From JABSSA01 sp039975755 (lineage in GTDB: Bacteria; Pseudomonadota; Alphaproteobacteria; Rhodobacterales; Rhodobacteraceae), in assembly GCA_039975755.1 (NCBI GenBank), contig JBDWGM010000110.1:23269-87268 (forward strand): a stretch of 64,000 nt of DNA. Direction: 5' to 3'. Positions 25,436 to 35,015 of this stretch are shown one piece after another (position 1 is the stretch's first letter; each line of letters opens with the position of its first letter). The position numbers and the translations under genes were made by a program. The notes below the pieces were generated by a model. It did not search any database, was not told the DNA's origin, and worked only from the letters and a program-made list of their open reading frames with translations.

Positions 25436-26453
25436 GACGGCAGGTTGCCAAATTGCCGGGCGCTTGACCAGAGCAAGCTCCTGACGATGCTGTTACAGTG
25501 GCGAAATTAAACCCATCAAAGTGTTCTTGGGCCGGAATGTGCCAAACGGCGGCACGATCTGCCATGTCGACGCGCCATTGTTCAGGATGAAGCGCTGTCC
25601 ACAGCATTTTAAGCCGTGCATGTGGCCAGATCGGAACCTGACCTGATGCGTATTTTGCTTGCTGGATCACTGGATCGGCAGACGGTGGCTTGTGCCACAC
25701 ATGCCGTGGGCCAAATTCCTCGTATCGGCCATTGACCAGAACCCGGCGCATCAGTCCGTAACGGTCTATGTATTCATTCAAAAGCGATTGCCCAGACACC
25801 AAAACAGACAGCACAAGCATCGCGACAAGGCCCAGAAATCCTGACAGCGCAAAGGACATGGTCAATGTGGCCAAGGACCAAACACTATAGGCCAGATAGG
25901 GATGCAATCCTTTGGCATTTTTACGACGCCTGCGTGTTTCCGCACTTAATCCTTCGGAATATTCCTGCTGCCACAACCGCAATGCATATTGCCAATATGT
26001 TTCATTCAAGCGCGGGACACTCATATCCTGTGCGGTGCCTATTTGAGGATCCTGAAGCAAGCGTTTCGCGCTGATGCGATGCCCGGCCAACAGGCTTGCA
26101 TGACCAACAAGGCCAAGGCGATGACCTGCTCGGATCAAACCATGCGCGGCCCGGTCCGCAATCTGCCCGAACCAAACGATGGCTGCACCGAAAACAAAGA
26201 CACACTCGACAAAATTAAGTTGGCCAACACCCAACGACCAGATGACCAGATACAGCACCGGCAGATGCAACATCCCAATCGCTTTCATTTCGCGCAACCG
26301 CTGAACCGATAGCGTCTTTGCATCAAATCGGGAGGTGTCGTTGAAAATACCAATTAGCACGCAAACGCAAAATGCGAGGGGGGCGAGGATGCCGCCGAAA
26401 AGGCAGGCTCCGACCAGCGTTAAACCGGCCGCTACGCGGGAAATACCAATCAT
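25359..26453 (-). CDS. Degenerate AlkB-like membrane hydroxylase
   Basis: A 364-residue polytopic membrane protein that follows alkane 1-monooxygenase (AlkB) in layout, with its histidine boxes eroded. The position of box one (HELIHR type) reads HGLIRAGH. The second box region (GHH-x3-H-x4-HHRHVATP) reads LAGHRISAKRLLQDPQIGT. The HYGL motif has become NEYIDRYGLMRR. The SDHHAHP box is missing after GPRHVWHK. A diiron centre is therefore unlikely. The ATG at 26453 (a GTG lies two codons before) gives about five helices. The last 70 residues are not AlkB-like and run over the next gene, which may mark a frameshift near the 3' end. It could be a pseudo-enzyme with a new role or a decaying gene. 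Confidence 0.7.
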   Translation of the reverse strand: MIGISRVAAGLTLVGACLFGGILAPLAFCVCVLIGIFNDTSRFDAKTLSVQRLREMKAIGMLHLPVLYLVIWSLGVGQLNFVECVFVFGAAIVWFGQIADRAAHGLIRAGHRLGLVGHASLLAGHRISAKRLLQDPQIGTAQDMSVPRLNETYWQYALRLWQQEYSEGLSAETRRRRKNAKGLHPYLAYSVWSLATLTMSFALSGFLGLVAMLVLSVLVSGQSLLNEYIDRYGLMRRVLVNGRYEEFGPRHVWHKPPSADPVIQQAKYASGQVPIWPHARLKMLWTALHPEQWRVDMADRAAVWHIPAQEHFDGFNFATVTASSGACSGQAPGNLATCRHEMAFDLPSGQCAQHSRVRARHERG

Positions 26454-26667
26454 TTCCACGGTATATATTCAGATTCGCACAGCATGGTTTCAACATCCGC
26501 TAAGTTCGTAAGGATGCGGTTACCGGCCATTTTCGGAGCGAATGTTCATATCCGACACACTGTGCCGCCTATAGGCTTACGGAACTGGTCCCTCGTTTGT
26601 CGGTTTTGGGCTAACTGCATGGGTTGCATTGAGCTAGCTTTATTAAAGCAAGCTTCGGAGGTGCATC

Positions 26668-28362
26668 ATGGCGCTGGATCACGCGAAAAAGGATAAGGGC
26701 GTCTGGAAACAGGGCCGTGGCAAAGGGCGTGTGCGACCCAAAGGCCGGGCGTTTGAAGATCAAGCCTTGGAAGACGTTGTTGCATTGCTTGGTGATGAAC
26801 CGCGCCGGCGCGACTTGCTGATCGAATATCTGCACCTGATCCAAGACGAATATGGCCATCTAAGTGCAGCGCATTTGCGTGTACTGGCTGAAGACATGCG
26901 ACTAAGCATGGCTGAAATCTATGAAGTCGCAACATTTTACGCCCATTTCGATGTGGTCAAGGAAGACGAAACACCGCCGCCTGCTTTGACGATCCGCGTA
27001 TGCGACAGCCTGTCTTGCGAACTGGCAGGGGCAGAGGCGTTGCGTTCGGCCTTGGAGGACGGGCTTGACCCCACTCAAGTGCGCGTGTTGCGAGCCCCTT
27101 GTATGGGCCGCTGTGACACAGCGCCCGTACTTGAACTTGGGCACAACCATATCGATCACGCGACCCCCGAAAAGGTCACTGCAGCAATTGCGGCCAAAGA
27201 CACACATGCGCATGTGCCTGATTATGAAACCTTCGCGGCCTACAAGGCCGATGGTGGGTATTCGGTTCTTACAGACTTGCGCGCCAATGGAGATTGGGAA
27301 CAAGTTCAAGACAAGGTGCTTGAAAGCGGATTGCGCGGATTGGGTGGGGCAGGGTTCCCATCCGGTAAAAAGTGGGGCTTTGTGCGGGCCAATGCGGGCA
27401 CGCGTTATTTGGCCGTGAATGGAGACGAAGGCGAGCCAGGCACATTCAAAGACCGATATTACCTTGAACGCACGCCACATCTGTTCCTCGAAGGTATGTT
27501 GATCGCAGCTTGGGCCGTTCAGGCTGAGACCTGTTTTATCTATATGCGCGACGAATACCCTGCGGTTCTTGAAATACTGCGCCGCGAAATCGCGTCCTTG
27601 GAAACGGCGGGTCTTGTCGAACCGGGGTATATCGACCTGCGTCGAGGGGCCGGTGCCTATATCTGCGGCGAAGAAAGCGCGATGATCGAATCCATTGAGG
27701 GAAAACGCGGATTGCCGCGCCATCGACCCCCTTTTGTTGCACAGGTTGGCGTTTTCGGGTGTCCCACATTGGTGCATAACGTTGAAACGCTGCTTTGGGT
27801 GGCGCGCGTGTGTCGCGAAGGGCCCGAAGTGTTGAACAGCACGGAATTGAATGGGCGTACGGGATTGCGCAGCTATTCTGTATCCGGTCGTGTTGCCAAT
27901 CCCGGTGTTCATGTGTTGCCCGCTGGGTCCACCATTCTCGACATCATTGATGCGTGTGGCGGTATGGCCGACGGGCACAGTTTCAAAGCCTATCAACCGG
28001 GCGGGCCATCCTCCGGGCTTTTGCCTGCTTCGATGGATGATATCCCGCTTGATTTTGACACGTTGCAACCGCACGGGTCTTTCATCGGATCCGCGGCTGT
28101 TGTGGTTTTGTCCGATCAAGACAAAGCGCGGGACGCGGCCTTGAACATGTTACGCTTTTTCGAAGACGAAAGCTGTGGGCAATGTACGCCGTGCCGCGTG
28201 GGGTGTGAAAAAGCGGTCAAGTTGATGCAGGCAGAAACGTGGGACCAGGGACTGTTGGAAGAACTGTCTCAGGCGATGGTCGATGCGTCGATCTGTGGTC
28301 TGGGGCAGGCGGCACCCAATCCGATCCGGCTAACAATGAAGCATTTCGCAGACGAGATATAA
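26668..28362 (+). CDS. Fused NuoE-NuoF-like (FdsG-FdsB) diaphorase subunit
   Basis: A 564-residue NADH-binding subunit as found in NAD-dependent formate dehydrogenases. The N-terminal NuoE/FdsG domain (about 30-195) binds a 2Fe-2S cluster with C112, C117, C145 and C149 (VCDSLSC ... CMGRC). The NuoF/FdsB domain follows, with the FMN loop RGLGGAGFPSGKKWGF near 225, VNGDEGEPGTFKDR near 250 and the 4Fe-4S motif SCGQCTPCRVGCE near 500. The start is firm (GGAGGTG eleven bases ahead of ATG). In related bacteria the molybdenum alpha subunit gene normally follows; here ftsY follows instead. The enzyme could pair with an unlinked alpha subunit or have another partner. Confidence 0.88.
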   Translation: MALDHAKKDKGVWKQGRGKGRVRPKGRAFEDQALEDVVALLGDEPRRRDLLIEYLHLIQDEYGHLSAAHLRVLAEDMRLSMAEIYEVATFYAHFDVVKEDETPPPALTIRVCDSLSCELAGAEALRSALEDGLDPTQVRVLRAPCMGRCDTAPVLELGHNHIDHATPEKVTAAIAAKDTHAHVPDYETFAAYKADGGYSVLTDLRANGDWEQVQDKVLESGLRGLGGAGFPSGKKWGFVRANAGTRYLAVNGDEGEPGTFKDRYYLERTPHLFLEGMLIAAWAVQAETCFIYMRDEYPAVLEILRREIASLETAGLVEPGYIDLRRGAGAYICGEESAMIESIEGKRGLPRHRPPFVAQVGVFGCPTLVHNVETLLWVARVCREGPEVLNSTELNGRTGLRSYSVSGRVANPGVHVLPAGSTILDIIDACGGMADGHSFKAYQPGGPSSGLLPASMDDIPLDFDTLQPHGSFIGSAAVVVLSDQDKARDAALNMLRFFEDESCGQCTPCRVGCEKAVKLMQAETWDQGLLEELSQAMVDASICGLGQAAPNPIRLTMKHFADEI

Positions 28363-28388
28363 GCCTTTCGCAGCTCGGGGCCTTCCAT

Positions 28389-28403
28389 CCGGAATATTTC
28401 CGG
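28389..28403 (+). promoter_or_regulatory. Perfect inverted repeat before ftsY
   Basis: CCGGAA-TAT-TTCCGG is a perfect six-pair inverted repeat in the 76-base gap between the diaphorase gene and ftsY, 36 bases before the ftsY start. It may be an operator or a weak transcript-end hairpin. No T-run follows. Confidence 0.35.
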
Positions 28404-28438
28404 CATAGGTGAAGGGGACTTCAAAGTGGGGCGTTAGC

Positions 28439-29926
<1,488 letters not shown>

Positions 29927-29930
29927 GCAG

Positions 29931-29949
29931 TGCGCAGCCACACTGCGCA
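29931..29949 (+). terminator. Stem-loop between ftsY and the EamA gene
   Basis: TGCGCAG (29931-29937) and CTGCGCA (29943-29949) form a perfect seven-pair stem with loop CCACA, five bases past the ftsY stop. No T-run follows. It may be a weak terminator or stability element in an otherwise tight gene string. Confidence 0.4.
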
Positions 29950-29966
29950 TGTAATGTGAGTGGTCC

Positions 29967-30869
29967 ATGACGGACTGGGTCCTGTCGATCGAAGGCACGG
30001 AAGCGGGGCATCGCGCAGCGCTGTGGTTGGCTTTGTTGGCGGCTTTTTTACACGCAGTCTTTGGAGCCCTGCAAAAAGGGCGACATAATCCCTGGCTGTC
30101 GCGAGGTGCGATTGATGCGAGCTATGGGCTGATGGCACTGCCATTCGCGTTGTTCGTCGTGCCCTGGCCGGAACCGCATATGTGGCCCATCTTTGGTATC
30201 GCGTGGATTATTCATATTTTTTACAAACTGTTACAGGCTCAAGCTTACACAAAGGGATCTTACACCGTCGTGTATCCCGTCGTGCGCGGAACTGGGCCAT
30301 TGTTCACTGTGATTGGTGCGTATTTTTTGTTTGGCGAAACGTTCGCGCCGATACAATGGATCGGGGTGGCTGTCTTGGTCAGCGGGATATTTGGCCTCGC
30401 TCTTTATAACCTGTGGTTCTTGGAAGCAGACCGCGCCACTTTGCCGATTGCACTGGGCCTTGCCTTTGTGACCGGGTTATTTGTTGCGCTCTATACGACC
30501 TATGATGCGTTCGGAATTCGCGCGACTGCCGACCCTTTTACCTTTCTGGCTTGGTTCTTCTTGATTGATGGTTTGGCCATGCCGTTGATTGCGTGGCGCA
30601 AGTGGCAGCGTCTGGAAATTAGACCCGCACTTGCCCCCTTGATGTTGCGGGGCGTCGTCGGGGGCGTTACAGCAGTCTTCAGTTTTGGTGCGATCATGCT
30701 GGCGACGCGACTGGATAAAGTCGGAGAGGCAGCAGTGCTGCGCGAAACGTCGACGGTTTTTGCCGCCCTAATTGGTTGGCTGGTTTTGAAGGAAACAGTG
30801 GGGCCTCGACGGATTGCGTTGATGGCACTTATCGCGGCAGGTGCTGTGATTGTGGAAATGGGCGGATAA
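29967..30869 (+). CDS. EamA/DMT-family transporter
   Basis: A 300-residue drug/metabolite-transporter family permease with about ten hydrophobic helices in two EamA repeats. The end of the first repeat is marked by QAYTKGSYTVVYPVVRGTGPLFTVIGAYFLFGE (about 90-122) and the second by AVLRETSTVFAALIGWLVLKETVGPRR (about 255-280), both typical EamA closing helices. The substrate is unknown. It is three bases from the yciB start and 40 bases from ftsY, so probably in one operon. Confidence 0.88.
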   Translation: MTDWVLSIEGTEAGHRAALWLALLAAFLHAVFGALQKGRHNPWLSRGAIDASYGLMALPFALFVVPWPEPHMWPIFGIAWIIHIFYKLLQAQAYTKGSYTVVYPVVRGTGPLFTVIGAYFLFGETFAPIQWIGVAVLVSGIFGLALYNLWFLEADRATLPIALGLAFVTGLFVALYTTYDAFGIRATADPFTFLAWFFLIDGLAMPLIAWRKWQRLEIRPALAPLMLRGVVGGVTAVFSFGAIMLATRLDKVGEAAVLRETSTVFAALIGWLVLKETVGPRRIALMALIAAGAVIVEMGG

Positions 30870-30871
30870 GA

Positions 30872-31489
30872 ATGAGCGACAACACCAAAAAGATTAACCC
30901 AGTTTTGAAACAGGTTTTGGAACTTGGTCCGCCGCTGGCGTTCATGGCGATTTATTTCATGATCCGCGATGAAACCTATACGCTTGGCGGGACTGAATAT
31001 TCTGGGTTCATCGTCGCGTCGCTTGTCTTTATCCCGATCATGCTGGCGGCTATGATCATCATGTGGGTGATGACACGCACATTAAGCCGGATGCAGATAT
31101 TCACGGCCTTCATGGTCATCTTCTTTGGTGGATTAACGGCCTATTTCAACGATGAACGATTTCTGAAAATGCGCCCAACCATTGTCTATGGCATGTTCGC
31201 GGTGCTTTTGGGAATTGGTTTGCTGCGCGGCGAAAGTTGGCTGGCTTTTGTTTTAAATGAAATGATGCCGATGGAACAAGAAGGTTGGATGATCCTGACG
31301 CGCCGTTTGGCTGCGTGTTTTGTAGGTCTCGCGATTGCCAACGAAATCGTCTGGCGTACAATGTCCGAGGAAGCTTGGGTGTTAATAGAAAACGTGGCGT
31401 TCCCGATTGTATTGATGGGTGTTTTGTTCTGGCAAATAATGGCTTTACAGGAATACCTGATCGAAGAAAACAAAGACGATCAGGCCTGA
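30872..31489 (+). CDS. yciB: Inner membrane-spanning protein YciB (IspZ)
   Basis: A 205-residue membrane protein of the YciB/IspZ family, linked in other bacteria to septation and envelope assembly. The start ATG at 30872 comes two bases after the EamA stop; a longer in-frame start lies inside that gene. Family features are the early LKQVLELGPPLAFMAIYFMI helix, the FFGGLTAYFNDERFLKMRPTIVYG block near 75-100 and RRLAACFVGLAIANEIVWR near 140-160. Five helices are visible. Its stop overlaps by ten bases the end of the convergent Popeye-like gene. Confidence 0.92.
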   Translation: MSDNTKKINPVLKQVLELGPPLAFMAIYFMIRDETYTLGGTEYSGFIVASLVFIPIMLAAMIIMWVMTRTLSRMQIFTAFMVIFFGGLTAYFNDERFLKMRPTIVYGMFAVLLGIGLLRGESWLAFVLNEMMPMEQEGWMILTRRLAACFVGLAIANEIVWRTMSEEAWVLIENVAFPIVLMGVLFWQIMALQEYLIEENKDDQA

Positions 31490-32193
31490 GCCAAACGCTG
31501 GGTTACTTCCTCCGGTGACCAGTTCTCCTGATGTGGCGCGACGGCAAATGCGACCTTAATTGCCAAGTCCGTGGAAATCATGGCCTCTAGCGCCAGCTTG
31601 AACCGTGGTTTGCGGGCGCCGTGTTTTTTAAGCACAGCAAAATCCCAGATGAGAACTTCTGAACCTGGTGGAACCTTGGTCGTAGCCGATCCCTTTTGTT
31701 CGGTCAGGTAGGCAATTTCGCCAACAAACAATCCCGCGGGCATTGTGAATATTTCACACCGCTTTTCGATGGAAAGTTCACCGGAAATCACGAAATATAA
31801 CTCATTGACCGTAGCACCTTCGGTTGTGATCGTTCGTTCGTTTTGCGCCACTTCGCGCCGTGCAAATTTCATCAACTGACGAAAGTCACCGGGCGGCATA
31901 TTTTTGAAGCTTTGGGTGTAGATGTCCCGGTGCTTGCTTGGGACCGCAAATCGCGAATTGCGCAAAGTCAAACTTGATAAACCAATGATGTTTGCTGCGC
32001 CGATCACCATAGAAATAAAGATAGCTTCCCACAGTGGGTTATCAGACACGACGAAATAATAACACGTATAGAACCCTGTCCCGATCAGAACGAGGACGCG
32101 AAGGATCACTTGATTGATGACAAGGTATCCAACTGCGTAAAGTGCGCCTGCTATCCAAACTAAAATTTCTGGCGAGGCTAAAATAAATGCCAT
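31480..32193 (-). CDS. Popeye-like membrane protein with cyclic-nucleotide-binding fold
   Basis: A 237-residue protein with three N-terminal membrane helices (about 5-85) and a cytoplasmic beta-roll resembling a cyclic-nucleotide-binding domain (about 110-200). The section between them (RDIYTQSFKNMPPGDFRQLMKFA) and the helix layout closely resemble animal Popeye-domain proteins (POPDC), which bind cAMP through an unusual pocket. In the roll, VNELYFVISGELSI and AGLFVGEIAYL are visible. The canonical phosphate-cassette arginine of CRP-type domains is not obvious, as also in POPDC. The start ATG at 32193 follows AAGGAA. The ligand and effect are unknown. It is transcribed away from the metZ riboswitch. 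Confidence 0.75.
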   Translation of the reverse strand: MAFILASPEILVWIAGALYAVGYLVINQVILRVLVLIGTGFYTCYYFVVSDNPLWEAIFISMVIGAANIIGLSSLTLRNSRFAVPSKHRDIYTQSFKNMPPGDFRQLMKFARREVAQNERTITTEGATVNELYFVISGELSIEKRCEIFTMPAGLFVGEIAYLTEQKGSATTKVPPGSEVLIWDFAVLKKHGARKPRFKLALEAMISTDLAIKVAFAVAPHQENWSPEEVTQRLAQA

Positions 32194-32415
32194 CACTCGA
32201 TTCCTTGAAAATACCACGGCAAAGATTGGACCGAATGATCAAATTTACAAAGTACTTATTTCCTTACCTTCGTTGCAAAAATTCAAACCGAGCTTGGGCC
32301 CTGCGACCTTGCCACGTACCGCATTTCGTGATGTCAAAACGCACAAAATTTCACCCTTGAGGTCCTAATCAAATGGCACCGCCACGGCATGTTCACATCG
32401 GCACAGCCTTTTGAC

Positions 32416-32444
32416 TTGACGGTCTTCCGAGGCGGGCTTATCCC
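32416..32444 (+). promoter_or_regulatory. Putative metZ promoter
   Basis: TTGACG (32416-32421) and TATCCC (32439-32444) are separated by 17 bases, giving a predicted transcript start near 32451, exactly where the riboswitch begins. The -10 box is weak, but the position is persuasive. Confidence 0.5.
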
Positions 32445-32449
32445 GCACA

Positions 32450-32503
32450 TCACGTGGCGATTTGTGTCCAGCTTGCGGGCCACGTTAAACATCCCGCTAA
32501 AAG
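32450..32503 (+). promoter_or_regulatory. SAM-II riboswitch
   Basis: S-adenosylmethionine-binding leader RNA of the SAM-II (metA) class. P1 is ACGTGGC (32452-32458) with GCCACGT (32479-32485). The loop carries the conserved GATTTG and GCTTGC segments, and TTAAA follows P1 as in the consensus. The pseudoknot helix can form between GCGGG (32475-32479) and CCCGC (32493-32497), ending in the conserved GCTAAAA. SAM-II elements control methionine biosynthesis genes in alphaproteobacteria, and metZ lies 90 bases downstream. Confidence 0.92.
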
Positions 32504-32516
32504 GTCAGGTTGAAAG

Positions 32517-32551
32517 CCCCCTTTCGCTTGACCCGCGTCTGGGGGTTTTTT
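32517..32551 (+). terminator. Intrinsic terminator between riboswitch and metZ
   Basis: CCCCC (32517-32521) pairs with GGGGG (32541-32545), and six T residues follow at once. It stands only 14 bases after the SAM-II aptamer, so SAM binding probably favours termination before metZ. Confidence 0.8.
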
Positions 32552-32591
32552 GATGGCCTGGCCCTGTCCACAGGCCTAACGGAGACAGTCG

Positions 32592-33779
32592 ATGAGCAAC
32601 GATTGGAAACCACGTACCAAAGCCGTTCACGGCGGTATACGCCGCAGTCAGTATGGCGAGGTCAGCGAAGCATTATTTTTGACCCAAGGGTTCGTGTATG
32701 AGACCGCCGAGCAGGCGGAACAGCGATTTCTTGACTGTGGCGATGATGAATTCATCTATGCGCGCTACGGAAATCCAACTGTACGTATGTTTGAAGAACG
32801 CATTGCAGCGTTGGAAGGCACTGAAGATGCTTTTGCCACTGCCTCAGGGATGGCGGCGGTATCGGGTGCGTTGACGTCCATGCTGAAGGCCGGCGACCGT
32901 GTTGTGTCGTCGCGGGCATTGTTCGGGTCGTGCCTTTATGTTTTGGAAAATGTTCTCAGCCGGTTTGGCGTCGAAGTTGTCTTTGTCGACGGTACGGATT
33001 TGGATCAATGGCGAGCGGCCATCACACCCGAGACGACGGCCGTTTTCTTTGAATCGATTTCAAACCCGACGCTGGAAGTGATCGATATCGAGGCGGTTTC
33101 GAAATTGGCGCATGCGGTTGATGCGACTGTTCTAGTCGACAATGTGTTCGCGACGCCCGTTTATTCGAACGCGATAGAACAGGGGGCCGATGTTGTCATT
33201 TATTCAGCCACCAAACATATCGACGGGCAGGGACGCGCTTTGGGTGGCGTTATTCTTGGAACGCGTGAATTTATTCGAAAGACCGCAGAACCTTACATGA
33301 AGCACACGGGCGGTTCGATGTCGCCGTTTAATGCTTGGGTTATGCTGAAGGGCCTGGAAACTATGGATCTGCGTGTGCGCGCGCAAACGGCATCAGCGCT
33401 GGCACTCGCTGACGCATTGCAAGGCCATGCAGGGCTTGAGCAGGTGATTTATCCGGGGCATTCCAATCACGCGCAAAACGCGCTTGTGCAGACGCAAATG
33501 GGCGGCCAAGGCGGTACAGTTCTGTCGTTAGAAGTGAAGGGGGGACAGGAAGCAGCGTTCAAGTTCCTGAATGCGCTTCGTATTCCCGTCATTTCAAATA
33601 ATTTGGGGGATGCCACATCCATCCTGACGCATCCGGCGACGACAACGCACCAACGGTTGCCCGAAGATCAACGAACCTATTTGGGCATCACACCCGGTTT
33701 GGTGCGTTTTTCCGTGGGTCTAGAGGATACGTCAGATTTGATAACTGATGTCGAGAATGCGCTGAAAGCCGCAAAATAG
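32592..33779 (+). CDS. metZ: O-succinylhomoserine sulfhydrylase
   Basis: PLP enzyme of the Cys/Met metabolism family, making homocysteine directly from O-succinylhomoserine and sulfide. The start ATG at 32592 follows GGAG at 32581-32584. Family landmarks are TKAVHGGIRRSQYGEVSEALFLTQGF at the N-terminus, FIYARYGNPTV near 55, ASGMAAVSGALTSMLKAGD near 80, the PLP lysine in YSATKHIDGQGR near 210, and the C-terminal LTHPATTTH and RFSVGLEDTSDLI. Its 395 residues are normal. Gene choice (MetZ rather than MetY or MetB) rests on the overall sequence and the SAM-II riboswitch. Expression should fall when SAM is high. Confidence 0.92.
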   Translation: MSNDWKPRTKAVHGGIRRSQYGEVSEALFLTQGFVYETAEQAEQRFLDCGDDEFIYARYGNPTVRMFEERIAALEGTEDAFATASGMAAVSGALTSMLKAGDRVVSSRALFGSCLYVLENVLSRFGVEVVFVDGTDLDQWRAAITPETTAVFFESISNPTLEVIDIEAVSKLAHAVDATVLVDNVFATPVYSNAIEQGADVVIYSATKHIDGQGRALGGVILGTREFIRKTAEPYMKHTGGSMSPFNAWVMLKGLETMDLRVRAQTASALALADALQGHAGLEQVIYPGHSNHAQNALVQTQMGGQGGTVLSLEVKGGQEAAFKFLNALRIPVISNNLGDATSILTHPATTTHQRLPEDQRTYLGITPGLVRFSVGLEDTSDLITDVENALKAAK

Positions 33780-33911
33780 AAGGATTTAGACGTAGCCCCG
33801 ATAACCTTTGATCTGTGTATTAAATTAACACGTATTCGTTAGATAGGTTGGAAAAGCATGGTCGCTGTGACTATATTACCAACGAACAAAACGAACGAGG
33901 GGGGCTACTCT

Positions 33912-35015
33912 ATGAATATTCATACGCCCAAATTGACGACAATACCCGAGCGTGACGAAGCCGAAGCCGCACTAGAAGTGCTGCGTCTCTGGGCCAAATC
34001 AGCCACCACCACCGAGATTCTGGATCTTGATCCGTCGGTCAGAAATTTGATTCCCGGCGCAGATGACGTCGAATACCCGGCGTTTTCCCGTGATTACCCG
34101 GAGAATTTTTCGGTCGATTCGGACTACAAAGAAACATTGCCCGATTTGCAAAATGGGCCGTCTTCGCTGATCCGTGGCGCAAATCAGCAAATTCAGCATG
34201 TCGGAATCTCCAATTTTCGACTGCCGATCCGCTTTCGCACCCGTGACAATGGCGAGCTGAACCTTGAAACTTCGGTGACGGGGTCTGTCAGCCTTGAGGC
34301 GGACAAAAAAGGCATCAACATGAGCCGTATCATGCGTTCTTTTTACAAGCACGCAGAGCGGACCTTTAGTTTCGAAGTCATTGAAGCTGCGTTGGATGAT
34401 TACAAAACCGACCTAGAAAGCTTTGATGCGCGCATTCAAATGCGGTTCTCGTTCCCTGTGAAAATCGACAGCCTGCGGTCCGGATTAGCAGGGTATCAAT
34501 ACTATGATATCGCGCTGGAGTTGGTTGAACAGGACGGCGTGCGTAAAAAGATCATGCATCTGGATTACGTTTATTCGTCGACTTGTCCATGTTCGCTGGA
34601 ATTAAGTGAACATGCACGATCAACCCGTGGTCAGCTGGCGACCCCGCATTCACAACGATCTGTGGCGCGTGTTTCAGTTTTGATTGAAAATGACGCGGAT
34701 TGCCTGTGGTTCGAAGACTTGATTGACGCGTGCCGGATTGCGGTTCCCACTGAAACTCAGGTGATGGTGAAACGCGAAGATGAACAGGCGTTTGCTGAAC
34801 TTAATGCGGCAAATCCAATTTTTGTCGAAGATGCGGCCAGATTGTTCTGTGCCCAACTGTTGGCGGATCACCGCGTTTCGGACTTTCGTATAATCGCCAG
34901 CCATCAAGAAAGCTTGCACAGCCATGATGCGGTGTCTGTCCTGACAGAAGGGCCGACATTTGCACAAGAAAGCTTTGACCCAAAGCTGTTCAACACACTG
35001 TTCCACGTTGGATAA
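33912..35015 (+). CDS. folE2: GTP cyclohydrolase FolE2
   Basis: GTP cyclohydrolase of the FolE2 (type IB) family, converting GTP to 7,8-dihydroneopterin triphosphate for folate synthesis. The start ATG at 33912 has a G-rich ribosome site (AGGGGGG) about seven bases ahead; an ATG 18 codons upstream is weaker. Diagnostic segments are VGISNFRLPIRFR near 97-110, the helix SRIMRSFYKHAERTFSFE, the metal-binding STCPCSLELSEHARSTRGQLATPHSQRS near 225-255, and IDACRIAVPTETQVMVKREDEQAFAELNAANP near 275-305. FolE2 uses metals other than zinc and in many bacteria is induced under zinc limitation. No convincing Zur box was identified. Length 367, normal to slightly long. Confidence 0.93.
   Translation: MNIHTPKLTTIPERDEAEAALEVLRLWAKSATTTEILDLDPSVRNLIPGADDVEYPAFSRDYPENFSVDSDYKETLPDLQNGPSSLIRGANQQIQHVGISNFRLPIRFRTRDNGELNLETSVTGSVSLEADKKGINMSRIMRSFYKHAERTFSFEVIEAALDDYKTDLESFDARIQMRFSFPVKIDSLRSGLAGYQYYDIALELVEQDGVRKKIMHLDYVYSSTCPCSLELSEHARSTRGQLATPHSQRSVARVSVLIENDADCLWFEDLIDACRIAVPTETQVMVKREDEQAFAELNAANPIFVEDAARLFCAQLLADHRVSDFRIIASHQESLHSHDAVSVLTEGPTFAQESFDPKLFNTLFHVG

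Larger units (their letters stand above)
32194..32591. other. Divergent control region of the Popeye-like gene and metZ
   Basis: No gene is present. The right half holds the metZ promoter, a SAM-II riboswitch, an intrinsic terminator and a final six-pair hairpin (GGCCTG 32555-32560 with CAGGCC 32571-32576) just before the metZ ribosome site. The left half (32194-32400) presumably contains the Popeye-like gene promoter and shows nothing distinctive. Confidence 0.6.

Noticed and set aside
33815..33831. GTGT-N9-ACAC inverted repeat upstream of folE2 as a Zur box
   Set aside because: Only four base pairs per arm match, and the centre does not fit the Zur consensus I know. A zinc link for folE2 is plausible but not shown here.
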